From Phaeodactylum tricornutum CCAP 1055/1 (taxonomy: Eukaryota; Bacillariophyta; Bacillariophyceae; Surirellales; Neidiaceae), in the NCBI RefSeq assembly GCF_000150955.2, contig NC_011687.1:186001-250000 (forward strand): a stretch of DNA of 64,000 nt, written 5' to 3'. Shown piece after piece: positions 30,463-41,123 of this stretch; the first letter of the stretch is position 1, and each line of letters opens with the position of its first letter. The notes beneath the pieces are model-generated. The model saw only the letters and a list, made by a program, of their open reading frames with translations. It was not told the DNA's origin and did no database searches. A program made the translations under genes and the position numbers.

Positions 30463-31598
30463 CTAAACACCCGCCAATTCGATCATCGCAAAACAGCTGC
30501 CGCTTACTGTGGCAGCGCAGAGCAACATCCAAGTCATCCATGGCAGAACAATGACCCAATACCACCACGTGAAACCAAGCAAAGCAGCATAGGCTACACT
30601 GGCTACCAATTCGCTCGGAGGCATACGAGATAACGTAACCAGCACTGTATATGGCAAGACCAGCAAACCCACAACACGTGCGGTCAGCGGTTGATGCGAC
30701 TCCGTCAAAACATTGACGCTCTGGGCACTCCAAACCACCTGATCGTTCCAGATCCCAGAAAGTGACAGTCCGGTACGTCGCGAACCCCAAATTAAAGTTT
30801 GCAAGATATCCCAAGCTGCTGTGAACGCCGTCAACACAACGATCAGCCCCATCCAAACGCAGAGTAGCACATTATGGAAGGGCCACAGAAAGCTCTGCAC
30901 CACCGCTGCTGGCAACGGGATCACGCCATCACAGCTCAACGAAACGTATTCTACCAGAGCGGCAGTTTTCAACAACATCGTTTCTGGCAGAGCTCCAAAG
31001 GTGTGCGGGACGGCGCACAGTGCTTCCTGCCGACTCCACCATGAATTAGGCGTAGTGGTTTGCGCCAAACGACGCAAATAGGCTTGTCGCGATTCGGAGG
31101 CTGCCGCACACAATAGTGGAATGGCAGCCAAGCCGCGTGGTTGTGACGCCGCAGCGAAGCTCGAGTCATTTCCGCCGTCAATAGCAGGTGTCGATTGGGG
31201 TGTTTGGGGGAGACTGGACGTTCCCGACATACCGTATACACGAATTTGACGATCGGCTTCCTGTAAATAAAGCTGCATGGCTTCTTCCATGCGAACTCCC
31301 GACTTACCCCGCCAGGCTTGGAACTTGGCGCGCTCGGCTGCCGTCTGACAGGCCAAGTTTTCTGGAGCATCACCAGAAATTGCCTGCTTGTGCAATGCAT
31401 ATAGTTCCAGTCGGTCCCGATTCTTTTGAATCGGTGAGAACCCGTGAGTGTACGTACAAAGCAACGCAATACTAGACTCTAGGGGGGAATGAAACTACGC
31501 ACCGATGGAGAACTTTCGGGTTTCCATGTTTTCATAAAGGCTGTCTTTTGACGGAAGACACCCCCAAGGTCGCCATTCGGAGTTCCACTATCTACCAT
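30463..31598 (-). CDS. Acyl-CoA-binding-domain membrane protein, two exons
   Basis: Exon 1 is 31503-31598 and exon 2 is 30463-31422, with an 80-base intron (GTGCGT..AAAAG), phase 0. The protein is 351 residues. An ACBP module spans the splice: FRQKTAFMKTWKPESSPS|NRDRLELYALHKQAISGD, then AKFQAWRGKSGVRMEEAMQLYLQEADRQIRVYG, with the diagnostic LELYALHKQA and the K-x-W-like AKFQAW. A Pro/Ser-rich linker follows, then several membrane segments at the C-terminus (VLLCVWMGLIVVLTAFTAAWDIL; VVGLLVLPYTVLVTL; FTWWYWVIVLPWMTWMLLCAATV). ACBPs bind long-chain acyl-CoA. The membrane tail suggests anchoring at ER or mitochondrion. It is divergent from ETF-QO. Missing the first exon leaves only half the ACBP fold, so the two-exon model is preferred. 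Confidence 0.8.
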
Positions 31599-32174
31599 AG
31601 TGTCTCAGGTATCAGGAAGCAAGAGGGGCCAATACAGTCGTGAATATTCGAAAAATAAACAGCAGTAGTAGCAGGGAATGGATTATGCCTCTTATGCGGC
31701 GTAGTATGAGAGTGTTTCCGGACATCCGTCGTCCTCCATGGTTGCGCACTGCTCATCAGCACGAAACAATTGACGATGTCATTTCGTAAAGCTCAATCAC
31801 CAATAGTTGATGACAAAGTCGCGCCTTCCGATGAATCGTATCACGATCGCTTTCTTTACAGCACTATCCAGAGTCACTAAGACAGATTTGGAATAAATCG
31901 CTTGTGATTAAAAGTTCAGATCAAAACGATAAGGTAATTGGAAATCCTCTCCCAGAGACGCATCATCATCCCCAAAAAAGCCTTCGGGCATCCGTATCCT
32001 AAAAGGTGAAAGAAAGTGTCAGCATCTGCCGCTTCCGCCGCCTCGTCCAGCCGGAACAAATTACTGACAAAAAAATTGGAGCGTGATCCACAGCGCCCAC
32101 TCTACACCCCCCTACACGTCGCTGCTTGGAGGCCAAACACTTCGTTGCCTGAGCAGTTCCTTGCCGAGAGAAGT
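31599..32174. promoter_or_regulatory. Divergent promoter region between ACBP and ETF-QO genes
   Basis: A 576-base gap with no gene. The frame upstream of the ETF-QO ATG is open but lacks an ATG. Confidence 0.4.
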
Positions 32175-34210
32175 ATGTTGGCGGTACGGAGTCTGCAACA
32201 TTTTGCCTCCGGGTTGAGCAAGCCAACCCGGGTACACCATCGTGCAGCGTCATTCCTAGGTCGCGGTCGTTCTCACTCTGCTAGAGTGTTACCATCGTTG
32301 TTTCGACACGCATCGGTCTCTAAATCTAGGACTGTGACTTTGACGCGCCCATTTTCCGGCGAGGCTTTAGATCCACTGGATGAGCCACGCGAATGTATGC
32401 CGTTTGATGTCCTCATTGTGGGTGGAGGGCCAGCAGGATTGGCCGCAGCGATACGTCTCAAGCAGCTGAGTCTAGAAAAGCAGAAAGATCTTTCAGTCTG
32501 TGTGATTGACAAGGGAAGGTACGCATGCATAAACATTCTAGCGCCGCTGCGATTAAAGAGTACATCCCTTTGTATACTCACTTTGTTCTGTGGGTCACGT
32601 CTAGTGAAATTGGTGCCCACATTCTATCTGGGAACGTCTTTGACCCCAAAGCCATGCATGAACTCTTTCCCGACCAGGCAGATCCGTCTTCCGATACACA
32701 CTGGACGAAAGAACTGGAAGCGACCCAGAATTCCGTCGCCACGCCGGTGACTGACGACGAATTTCTAGTCCTGACCGAGACTGGGAGCACCAAAATTCCG
32801 AACTTTTTGTTGCCACCCCAGCTCGACAATCACGGTAATTACATTGTCTCCCTTAGTCAAATTTGTCGCTGGATGGCGGGTAAAGCGGAAGAACTAGGTG
32901 TGGAAATCTATCCCGGCTTTGCAGCCTCCGAAGTGTTGGTGGACCAAGAAACCAACGCTGTCAAGGGAATTGCTACGCGAGATGTGGGCATCGCCAAGAA
33001 CGGAACCCACAAACCCACATTCGAACGAGGAGTAGAACTACACGCCCGACAAACTCTCTTGGCGGAAGGGGCCCGCGGATCGTGCTCCGAATACGTCATG
33101 GAAGCCTTTGATCTGCGCAGGGATTGTCAACCACAAACGTACGGTCTGGGACTAAAGGAAGTATGGCAGGTTCCACCTGAAAGCTTCCAAAAAGGATTAG
33201 TACAGCATACACTTGGGTACCCTCTTCAGTCCGGCCCTTTGGATAAAAATTTTGGTGGAAGCTTTTTGTATCACCAAGAACCAGATTTGGTGTTGATTGG
33301 TTTGGTGGTTGGTCTCGACTACGCCAACCCGTATTTGAATCCTTATCAGGAGTTCCAAAGATGGAAATCCCATCCGGATATTCGTAAGCATTTGGACGGT
33401 GGAACGTGTGTCTCGTATGGCGCCCGAGTTTTGAATGAAGGCGGATGGCACGCTGTTCCAAAACTCAGTTTTCCAGGCGGGGCACTTTTGGGGTGTGGCG
33501 CGGGATTTTTAAACGCAGTCAAAATCAAAGGTTCACACACGGCTATCAAATCTGGTATTTTGGCGGCAGAAGCCGCCTTTGATGCATTAAAAGATGGAGA
33601 CTCCGTAGCTGAAATTGGGGAATTACCAGAGACTGGTCCTATTGAATTGACGACGTACGAAACTGCAGTTAGATCGTCCTGGATTAAGGATGAGCTGTAT
33701 CAAGTCCGAAACACTCACGAGGCATTTTCGCGCTGGGGTGTTGGTGGTGGGCTTATCTACACCGGATTGACAACTCACGTGTTGAAAGGCCAGGAACCGT
33801 GGACATTGAAACACTTGACAAAAGACTGTGAAAAAACGGAGGCGGCGGCCAATCATAAGCCCATCGAATATCCCGCACCAGATGGAAAGCTAACGTTTGA
33901 TTTATTAACGAATCTACAACGAGCTGGCACCTTCCACGAAGACGACCAACCAAGTCATCTCCGAATTAAACCTGAGCAAGCCGAGATTCCGAAAAAGACA
34001 TCGCTACAGGTATATGCTGGTCCTGAACAGCGCTTCTGTCCAGCGGCTGTGTATGAATACGTCGACGTCGTAAACACAAAAGGAAAAGAGCTGGTAATCA
34101 ATGCGCAGAACTGTATTCATTGCAAATGCTGTTCAATTAAAACGCCGAAAGAATATATTCGATGGTCTGTCCCAGAAGGGGGCGGAGGTCCGCAATATCA
34201 GATTATGTGA
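32175..34210 (+). CDS. ETFDH: Electron-transfer-flavoprotein:ubiquinone oxidoreductase (ETF-QO)
   Basis: Exons 32175-32518 and 32605-34210 flank an 86-base intron (GTACGC..GTCTAG) inside the conserved IDKGSEIGAHILSG block, with AG|T = Ser. The protein is 649 residues. The N-terminus MLAVRSLQHFASGLSKPTRVHH is a mitochondrial presequence, so the ATG at 32175 was preferred over a GTG further up. FAD-binding is PFDVLIVGGGPAGLAAAIRLKQL. The middle has the GG-rich ubiquinone/FAD region (PGGALLGCGAGFLN). The C-terminal 4Fe-4S ligands are C in FCPAAVYEY and the NCIHCKCC cluster before EYIRWSVPEGGGGPQYQ. It moves electrons from ETF (fatty-acid and amino-acid oxidation) into the ubiquinone pool of the inner membrane. 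Confidence 0.96.
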
Positions 34211-35138
34211 AGACACGGCACTCCTCCAATCCTTTGTTCAAAGAAATATGTTCTTCATGTCATAACTTTTTGTGAAGACAATTTACAGTCTCTGTCAACA
34301 CGCTAAAAAGTAGGAAAAGTGGGTGTCATTCAACATCCGAAGATCATTGCATGCATAGGATTCGTTTAATTTTTTAGGAATTCCCTTCCTTCTACTTTTT
34401 GTTAATTGGAGATAACTCCTACACTGTTCGAGTGTTGCAGTCTTCTGAACAAAATTGCGTATGGAATAGACAAATAAGCCCTACTGGATTTTTTTCTTAT
34501 GTTACGTAATATTTTCAGGAGAACATTTACAGTCAAGCCGAGATTCAATCCATTAGATGCATATGTTAGGCTTACAACGCGTTGGGCCTTTTTCGCCTTT
34601 CGACTATAGATTTACCGAATGAGGAAGAAAAATCACTTTGCTCCCGATCGACTTACATGAAACACCTACCGCTATCATAATTGCCATTGATTGGTCTAAC
34701 AGGTATTGGATGGCTTGGTAAAGGAGGATTCGAGCAAGTAATTAAAAATTATTCAAGGGGGCCTCTCTGCCATTTGAAAGGAAATGGACCACCCTTCCCA
34801 AAACCGATGCCTCTTCTTATGAGGAAAAACAAGTCGTGCTCGCTTCCCACTTTGTCGTATCTAGATGCAACGAGATCGACAAATAAGGATGCACTTTGTC
34901 TTCCTGAATCCAATTTGTGTCGAAACATGTAAGTTTCAGGCGACTTTCGTCCAGTTTCTCTTACGCCATTTTCTCTTTTATGTCCAAGTGAAGCCATACA
35001 AGTAGCAACGCCCAACTTGTGAGTTCGTCATATGGTACAGTTTCGTTGGCTGTCGCCTGCAGAGCTGCCTAAAATCTGCGGTTTCAGCAATTCAAGAGAA
35101 GGCATCACATTAGCACATTAAGTAGCGATGACTGGACT
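34211..35138. other. Convergent intergenic region, no clear gene
   Basis: About 930 bases between convergent genes. A minus-strand frame of 88 codons (34749-35015) is present but has no recognisable motif and was not called. Confidence 0.4.
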
Positions 35139-36260
35139 TTAGCTATGGAAAGTTGCGATAAATTCTTCGTTTTGAATATGCTTCTTCACCAACGGGTATA
35201 AATGAGAGATGATCTTCTCGTTCATGTTGTCTTTCAGCAAAAGCTCACTATGCGATTCTTTTGCTTGTGAAACTGTCAGTGATAGAAGTCGAACCAACAA
35301 TACTGTATCTTGTTTCAGCAAAATACCGATATTTGTTTGATCAAAATAACTCATTCGAGTCCAATTGGCAACCAGCGCCCTCACACAACGTTCCTGCAGA
35401 CTGGAAAGGCCAGCTGACCGATCCGACATGAAAGTCTCTTCTACTCGAAGAAAAAACATCGCTGCTCGGTAGTCCACCTCGGGCAAATATTTCTCGTCCG
35501 TCAATCGAAAGAAGTCTTCCCGCTTTGTAGTGCCTTTCTTTTCTTCGGTGAATAGGTATATTGCGATAAGCAGGCTGAGGTGGTATCGGACAACAATCTC
35601 TTTTGAACTTTTTTCCAAAATTTCCAGCCAGAACTTGGTGTCAGTTATTTCAAACAAGGACGAAACCGTCGGAATTTCTGATGGCTTCTCGATGCATAGG
35701 TTGATGACAGCATCCATGATTTCCTTGTCGTCGAAAATTTTGGAATGCTCATAGTAGATCCAACAATTCTGAGTTCCCAGATCTCGAGTCCAGAATCGGC
35801 GGATATCAGATTGCAATTGTGGGCATTCGAAATACCGAGCCAAATACTGCAGTGGTGTTGCAGTGAAAGTCATCGTGGGAGATTCTTCCTCCAAGTTACC
35901 TGAGTACAAGTAGTCCAAAAATGCGAGAAACGCGGAAGCGCCAATTTCACACAATTCGATCCGGCTGCTTTGAGTTTTTCCCTCCGTAAATCTGTTACCG
36001 TGTCTGAACAATTGCGCAAAGTATTGACTTCCGGCAGCCAATACGCACTTGTGTACATAAAATGACAGTGCTGGACATGTTTTGTCGCCATCTGCGCGAA
36101 CGACTTCAATCATCCAGTCACTATGGTTCTCTGATGGTTCAGCTCCCCAACAAAGTAAAGGACGGGCCTTCTTGTGGATTTCTCGTTCTGCAGAGTGCTG
36201 TGCAACTCTTTTTTGAGCTTTGTGGCTAAAGTCTGTTTGTAATGGTGAAAGGGACTGCAT
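35139..36260 (-). CDS. BTB/POZ domain protein
   Basis: This is a 373-residue single-exon protein. After a basic N-terminus, a BTB/POZ fold runs about 40-140: DWMIEVV, CPALSFYVHKCVLAAGSQYFAQLF (the conserved V-H-K/R-x-V-L-A-A-x-S-x-Y-F core), then a long connector, SRIELCEIGASAFLAFLDYLYSG and a post-BTB helical region (TPLQYLARYFECPQLQSDIRRF). The rest is helical and could be a BACK-like domain, but no Kelch or other C-terminal module is seen. BTB proteins commonly act as Cullin-3 adaptors. A NEDD8-E1 subunit (NAE1) is also in this window, though distance makes that coincidental. Confidence 0.82.
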   Translation of the reverse strand: MQSLSPLQTDFSHKAQKRVAQHSAEREIHKKARPLLCWGAEPSENHSDWMIEVVRADGDKTCPALSFYVHKCVLAAGSQYFAQLFRHGNRFTEGKTQSSRIELCEIGASAFLAFLDYLYSGNLEEESPTMTFTATPLQYLARYFECPQLQSDIRRFWTRDLGTQNCWIYYEHSKIFDDKEIMDAVINLCIEKPSEIPTVSSLFEITDTKFWLEILEKSSKEIVVRYHLSLLIAIYLFTEEKKGTTKREDFFRLTDEKYLPEVDYRAAMFFLRVEETFMSDRSAGLSSLQERCVRALVANWTRMSYFDQTNIGILLKQDTVLLVRLLSLTVSQAKESHSELLLKDNMNEKIISHLYPLVKKHIQNEEFIATFHS

Positions 36261-36689
36261 AAATGTCTTCCCTGTCAGTTTCAGCTATTTGGTTCGATTG
36301 TGCGCCGATATTCGTGCTATTCCAAAAAATGTGAGAAAGGGCTCACTCGTCAAGAGGGTTTTGATGGGATTGCGGGATTGGGGAATCTTGCATCGGACTC
36401 GCAGTCTGGGTTAGTCGTCAAAGATAATGTCCGACGGATTTTATACTTAACTGTAAAAATGGTTGCTTACCGACTCTGTTTCTCCGGAGACAAGATTGAT
36501 TCTAAAAGACCGAAATTGCATTCCGTGACTCGGCCGAGTAAGGTTAATGGTTTGTGAGCACGATAAAGATCTGTGATCGGAAAAAAGGGCAAAATCCTCC
36601 GCTGTCGGGTGGTTGAAGATGTCGACCGCTATGGTCAGGACCCCTTTCCAGGCAAATCTGCCTTCGGAGCCGCCCATAATCCCATCAAA
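36261..36689. promoter_or_regulatory. Divergent promoter region
   Basis: This separates the BTB gene and the plastid methyltransferase. CTTAACTGTAA lies at 36446-36456. Confidence 0.4.
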
Positions 36690-37895
36690 ATGATGAAATT
36701 TGCCTGTTTTCTTTCATCGTTTACTGCCACTTGTGCCTTCTTTGTGACTCCAGACTATAGGCATCTGCGGATAAATCTTTTCCAGCATATTCCTCAAAGG
36801 GTGGATGTTACACGCAGAAACGCAGAAAACCCTAGGGTTGGTGCAGGTCAGTGGTTGCTCGACCAAGCCCTAAATTCTCCTGTTTGGAAGCTCGTACTAG
36901 TACCTCAGGCACGGCAAAAAATCATCAACACCGCTGAAGAAAATGGTATTGCCTGGAACGAGTGCAAGAATTGGCTTACTTCACAATCGGGACCTTGGCA
37001 AAATGACGAAATACTCGATGTTTCAGACATTCCTGACTACTACAAAAAAGAATTCCACGCTTACGAGAATGGAAATTTGTGCTGGGACGCGGCTTTAGAG
37101 GTCGAAATTGCTTCAGCAGCGGTGGGAGCTAGAAATTTTCCGGCATGTGGCCGCGATGGAGAGCAGGCCTTTCGAGACTCGTTTGGCGTCGCGCTGCAGG
37201 AAATGGGGGCAACATGTCCTGCTGGAGGAACAATTGTAGACTTAGGATGTGGATCAGGGATGAGCACTCGCTGGCTGGCAGCGAGATATCCACATGCTGG
37301 CCGGCTGCTAGGCATCGATCTATCCCCGTACTTTGTACAAGTCGGAAAGCGCTTGTTGGAATTACAACCCAATGCCAAGCAAGCCGGAGGCGAATGGGTT
37401 TCTTCTGTCGCCTTTGACGGCCGAATCAAGTATCAGACTGGCGATGCCACGAATACCCAACTGCCAAATGAATCTGTAGATGTCGCAACGCTTCAGTTTG
37501 TGGCTCACGAGTTGCCGTACGAGATTACGCTCGAGATCATTAGGGAAACGCACCGTATTCTCAAACCTAATGGGCAGCTTTGGTTCTGTGAAATGGATTT
37601 TGAATCACCGGCTTATGCGGCTCAGCGAGCCAATCCTTTGCTCTTTAGCCTAATCCGATCCACGGAGCCTTACCTTGATGATTACGCAGATCATTCGGTG
37701 GAAATTCGGGAGTGCCTTCAAGCCACCTTTGGTGACACAAAAATTGCGGCCGCTACTGGACGGCATTTTAGTATTGTTGCCACAAAGCTTGGTGCGAGCA
37801 AGATGGGCGTGTTGGAAGATCTTCGGTTCGACGAATATGGCTCCTACAAAGTGGAAGACACACATCTCAAAGTGTTCGAAAATAAAAAAAAATAG
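36690..37895 (+). CDS. Plastid-targeted SAM-dependent methyltransferase
   Basis: The ATG at 36690 gives 401 residues starting MMKFACFLSSFTATCAFFVTP, a signal peptide ending in TCAF-FVTP, an ASAF-type plastid-import site. The upstream ATG at 36573 would bury this signal, so 36690 was chosen. The class I methyltransferase core has motif I IVDLGCGSGMSTRWLAARYP, motif post-I LLGIDLSPYFVQVG, an acidic GDATNTQLP (motif II), VDVATLQFVAHELP and a motif III-like HRILKPNGQLWFCEMDF. This is Methyltransf_11/25-like, as used in quinone and lipid methylation; the substrate is not identified. A gene for a plastid quinone or chlorophyll-pathway methyltransferase is possible. Confidence 0.8.
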   Translation: MMKFACFLSSFTATCAFFVTPDYRHLRINLFQHIPQRVDVTRRNAENPRVGAGQWLLDQALNSPVWKLVLVPQARQKIINTAEENGIAWNECKNWLTSQSGPWQNDEILDVSDIPDYYKKEFHAYENGNLCWDAALEVEIASAAVGARNFPACGRDGEQAFRDSFGVALQEMGATCPAGGTIVDLGCGSGMSTRWLAARYPHAGRLLGIDLSPYFVQVGKRLLELQPNAKQAGGEWVSSVAFDGRIKYQTGDATNTQLPNESVDVATLQFVAHELPYEITLEIIRETHRILKPNGQLWFCEMDFESPAYAAQRANPLLFSLIRSTEPYLDDYADHSVEIRECLQATFGDTKIAAATGRHFSIVATKLGASKMGVLEDLRFDEYGSYKVEDTHLKVFENKKK

Positions 37896-38457
37896 TCTAC
37901 ATGTTGAGATACCTTTTCCACTTGGGGAGAAGTGCGAATTTCCTCCCCCCACCTGCCTTACTGCACCTTGAGAGGTATGGCGTGCAACGGTCAGGCGGCT
38001 TCGTTAGGATAAGTCTAAAAGTGAAGAAGAGCAAAGGCTTGGTTCGCCGGGTGGCATACCCTCGCAGCAACCTAATTGGTGGGATGTTCTCTACCTTCCG
38101 CAATTATTTTGCTCTCACTGTGGTTCGGCAATATGCTTAAAAACGCTTCGTTACTGCTTCAACAATATTTCGTCTTAAATAAATACTGCAGTATCCTTTG
38201 CTTGTTATAAATATAGTGATTTTTCGAATATGCCAAATAGATTCACTCGACGAAAAACTTGGTTAATCTTTCTTGGATACTTAGACTCACGTCCGGCTGG
38301 CGGAGCAATCATGGTAATATTGTGTCGGTGTCCAAGTCTCTGGGAGACGGAGAATCAGAGGTTTACATTAATCGATCCTTCTCCGAATGTGCGGTACAAA
38401 ATAGTGGATGTGCCCGTTTTTTAGACTGGAAATTGACTATATATTTTTCATTCAAAA
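37896..38457. other. Intergenic, no gene seen
   Basis: A 562-base spacer between two plus-strand genes. Confidence 0.45.
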
Positions 38458-39777
38458 ATGAAGAACTCACCCGTCCGATTAGAGTCTTTGGCAACGGGTG
38501 AAATCATGCCAAGAAAGCTTGATAAGTCGATCGCGTTTTCGCCTTCTCACCGGATTGTGGTAAACAGAAGCCGTGCGTCGTTGAACACTTCGTTAGAACT
38601 TACAACTGTCTTGCTTCACGAAGACAGTTGTAGTCAAGGCTCCACCGCTTCCGGAGATTCTTGTGTACTTGCTATCGATTGGAACGATGCAGATATTTGC
38701 CGAAACAACGATACATTTAACGTGGTTCCCTTCCTTCGACACACGTTTGATAACCGCGTTCATTTGGCAGAGGCCATGGACGAACATCAACGAGGAAAAG
38801 ATGATTTTCCTCGTTCCACTGTGCGCAAACGAATGGAAAGTTGGAGCGTTCGACCATCCCTTATTCGTATCCCTTCTTTATCTTCAACCCCAGCGTCTGC
38901 GAAGAGTCTTGGCAGCTTCTCCTTCCCTAGCAACGACGACCTCACCCTTAGAGCACTGCCGTGTGCGACATCCGCCAAGAGTCTAGGATCATTCACTTTT
39001 CCCACTGATTTAGCTTTGGAATTTGACGTTCCAACGCAGCCGCTATTATTATCTGCCGACAGAGGCTCTGGGTTTGACGATTCCAATAAGGATTCTTGCC
39101 CTTCGCACCGCGTATCTTTCGCCAGAATGAAGCAGTATCGGGAGCGCTCGTACTGGAAACATATGTTTTTGAGACAAATGATTGCTGGTCCACATTCATT
39201 GAAAACTGCGGAATCAGGCCTTCATCTTGGCTGGGCCCATCATCAAGCAGGTGAATTATGTCAAGCCGAGGCAGCATTCCAGATCTCTTACCGTATCTAC
39301 CATCGTCAGAGGAAACGACTGGGGATGGCACAGGCGTTGGAGGGCGCAGGGCTTGCTGGAAGCCGTGTAGACGCCATGGACGCCGCTGACCGCGGTATGG
39401 ATCACTTGGAAGAAGCTTTGCGTATTCGGCTAGAGGAACTCGGTCCGACGCATGTTGATACTGTGCAAGTCATGAATCATTTAGGACAGGTGCATTTTAA
39501 CGCCGCTAACTTTTCACAGGCGCACCATTGCTATTGGGAAGTTTTTTGCGTACGCAAAATGGTGTTTGGCCCGAATCACCCTTCGGTGGCGGTGGCTGCT
39601 CACGATCTCGCAAAGGTCACCGAGTCTCTTAGTGCATTGCCGGACGCGGCCAATTTTTACAACATTGCCATGGAAATATATGAAATAATGGGCTTGCCTG
39701 ACTCAAACCCGGCGGTTGCACGACTCTTGAGCGATGCGAGACGGTTGGAACGACTCCAACAATTTACTTGCACATGA
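38458..39777 (+). CDS. TPR-repeat protein, kinesin-light-chain-like
   Basis: This is a 439-residue single-exon protein. The first 220 residues are low-complexity (Ser, Asp, Arg) and contain a short internal repeat, SAKSLGSFSFP and SAKSLGSFTFP, about 25 residues apart. The C-terminal half has tandem TPR-like units of the kinesin-light-chain type: LHLGWAHHQAGELCQAEAAF, HVDTVQVMNHLGQVHFNAANF, HHCYWEVFCVRKMVFGPNHPSVAVAAHDLA and DAANFYNIAMEIYEIMG. The pattern P.H....... LA/LG is the KLC/TPR_12 signature. Likely a protein-interaction scaffold; the partner is unknown. Confidence 0.72.
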   Translation: MKNSPVRLESLATGEIMPRKLDKSIAFSPSHRIVVNRSRASLNTSLELTTVLLHEDSCSQGSTASGDSCVLAIDWNDADICRNNDTFNVVPFLRHTFDNRVHLAEAMDEHQRGKDDFPRSTVRKRMESWSVRPSLIRIPSLSSTPASAKSLGSFSFPSNDDLTLRALPCATSAKSLGSFTFPTDLALEFDVPTQPLLLSADRGSGFDDSNKDSCPSHRVSFARMKQYRERSYWKHMFLRQMIAGPHSLKTAESGLHLGWAHHQAGELCQAEAAFQISYRIYHRQRKRLGMAQALEGAGLAGSRVDAMDAADRGMDHLEEALRIRLEELGPTHVDTVQVMNHLGQVHFNAANFSQAHHCYWEVFCVRKMVFGPNHPSVAVAAHDLAKVTESLSALPDAANFYNIAMEIYEIMGLPDSNPAVARLLSDARRLERLQQFTCT

Positions 39778-40275
39778 CAAAAACTTTTGCGCTAGCTCAT
39801 CCACAGTTAAAAGTTTGTTGACGTGAATGGAAAATATTTAATAGTTGATCTTGTGAAGACTTCAAGAACCATCTGTTGCGCGACCAATGCTCCAAAAGAG
39901 GCGGTTTTATTTACATTAAGAATCCATTTGCGCTCGGCAGCAACTTTAGTGCTTACGAAGAGACTCGCAGTGGCCTAATGTAGCTATGTTTAGGATAACT
40001 TTCTAGCAGTTTATTGATCTTGTTTACGGTTAGTCATCCCGAGATTACTGGTGTCAGTCGATGTTTGCACATTTCACCAGGGCTGATTGTTGCGTGACGT
40101 CGTTTGCGAAAAATTGTTCGCGACGTGTAGGTGTTAGGGCTACGACTGCTAATTGTTCGAAACAAAGTAAACAAAGTTGCCTGTGAGCATTTCGGGCAGC
40201 ATAATCCTATTGACAGTTGAAGTGTTCGACCTTGCTAACGTGATTGTTTCTTCTCGTAGAAGGTCTGAACGCATT
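39778..40275. other. Intergenic, COX19 promoter region
   Basis: A spacer of about 500 bases. GCGTGACGTCG (a TGACGT-type site, the motif class bound by aureochrome/CRE-like bZIP factors) lies near 40092-40102, about 180 bases before the COX19 start. Confidence 0.4.
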
Positions 40276-40644
40276 ATGTCGTCCATTAGCATGGGCTCCG
40301 CGAAGCAGGTAGTGCGTCCGCCGCAACGTGGAATTTTTCCGCTCGATCATTATCGAGAATGCAAAGGGCCTATGGATCAGTATCTAGAGTGCCTCAAGGA
40401 AGAAAAGGACCTGCACCACAAATGCAAAGATCATAGCAAAGAGTATTTACAATGCAGGATGGACCGAGATCTGATGTCGAAAGAAAATCTCGATCAGCTG
40501 GGCTTTAGCAAAGAAGCTGAGGTCCAAAACGCCAGGGAATACGACAGCGCCAAAGAAAAGGCTGGATTCGTTGCTGGAAAGCACATCTCAAAAGAGGGGA
40601 AGTGGTGGTGGCAATCTTCTGATCGAAAAGACTGGGAAGCGTAA
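40276..40644 (+). CDS. COX19: COX19-like cytochrome c oxidase assembly protein
   Basis: The ATG at 40276 gives 122 residues. Twin CX9C motifs are exact: Cys29 and Cys39 (ECKGPMDQYLEC), Cys50 and Cys60 (KCKDHSKEYLQC), the substrate pattern of the MIA40 import relay. The lead sequence RPPQRGIFPLDHYRECKGP and the following SKEYLQCRMDRDLM match Cox19. The protein acts in the mitochondrial intermembrane space in copper delivery to cytochrome oxidase. The C-terminal 45 residues (AGFVAGKHISKEGKWWWQ) differ from yeast. The frame is open upstream but the extra part is not conserved-looking. Confidence 0.9.
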   Translation: MSSISMGSAKQVVRPPQRGIFPLDHYRECKGPMDQYLECLKEEKDLHHKCKDHSKEYLQCRMDRDLMSKENLDQLGFSKEAEVQNAREYDSAKEKAGFVAGKHISKEGKWWWQSSDRKDWEA

Positions 40645-41123
40645 AGAAGCTGGGGTAGCAGTATTTCTAAGAGAATGAATTCGTAAACTTCACTTTACCT
40701 GCAAGTCTATTTCGGTAGCAGTCAAGCAGCTTACGTCTATATCTTTTTTGCTGTTAGTTCCGCAAGAAATGTAAAAAATGTGTGAATCCGTGTATTCTAT
40801 TTTATGGGTCCAATGTGAGCTTGTGTGGATAACGTGTTGTCCACATGCCGTTTTGGATGTGATTCCTTTCCGAATGCTAGTAAGGATGGAAATGGCACGG
40901 CAATTTGCCATGAAAGGGGAAAATGTATGTAATATAGAAGTGTTCGTTCAAGACCAGCGATTCCGCAGGTTTTGGGGAGGAAGTGTCGTGTATGAAGGAG
41001 AATAGGAGCCTCGAATGAATATAGGTGATACCGTAAAAATATCATCGATCTGTAGTCTGGTGGGAGCGACGCCCCATATTTCACATGGCAGCGGCAGCTG
41101 AAAGCGATGCACCTTTTCCGGTA
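40645..41123. other. Convergent intergenic region
   Basis: The 3' flanks of COX19 (+) and the protein kinase gene (-). No gene seen. Confidence 0.5.

Noticed and set aside
34749-35015. 88-codon minus-strand frame between ETF-QO and BTB gene
   Set aside because: No homology seen, no targeting or domain signature, and it lies in a convergent spacer.
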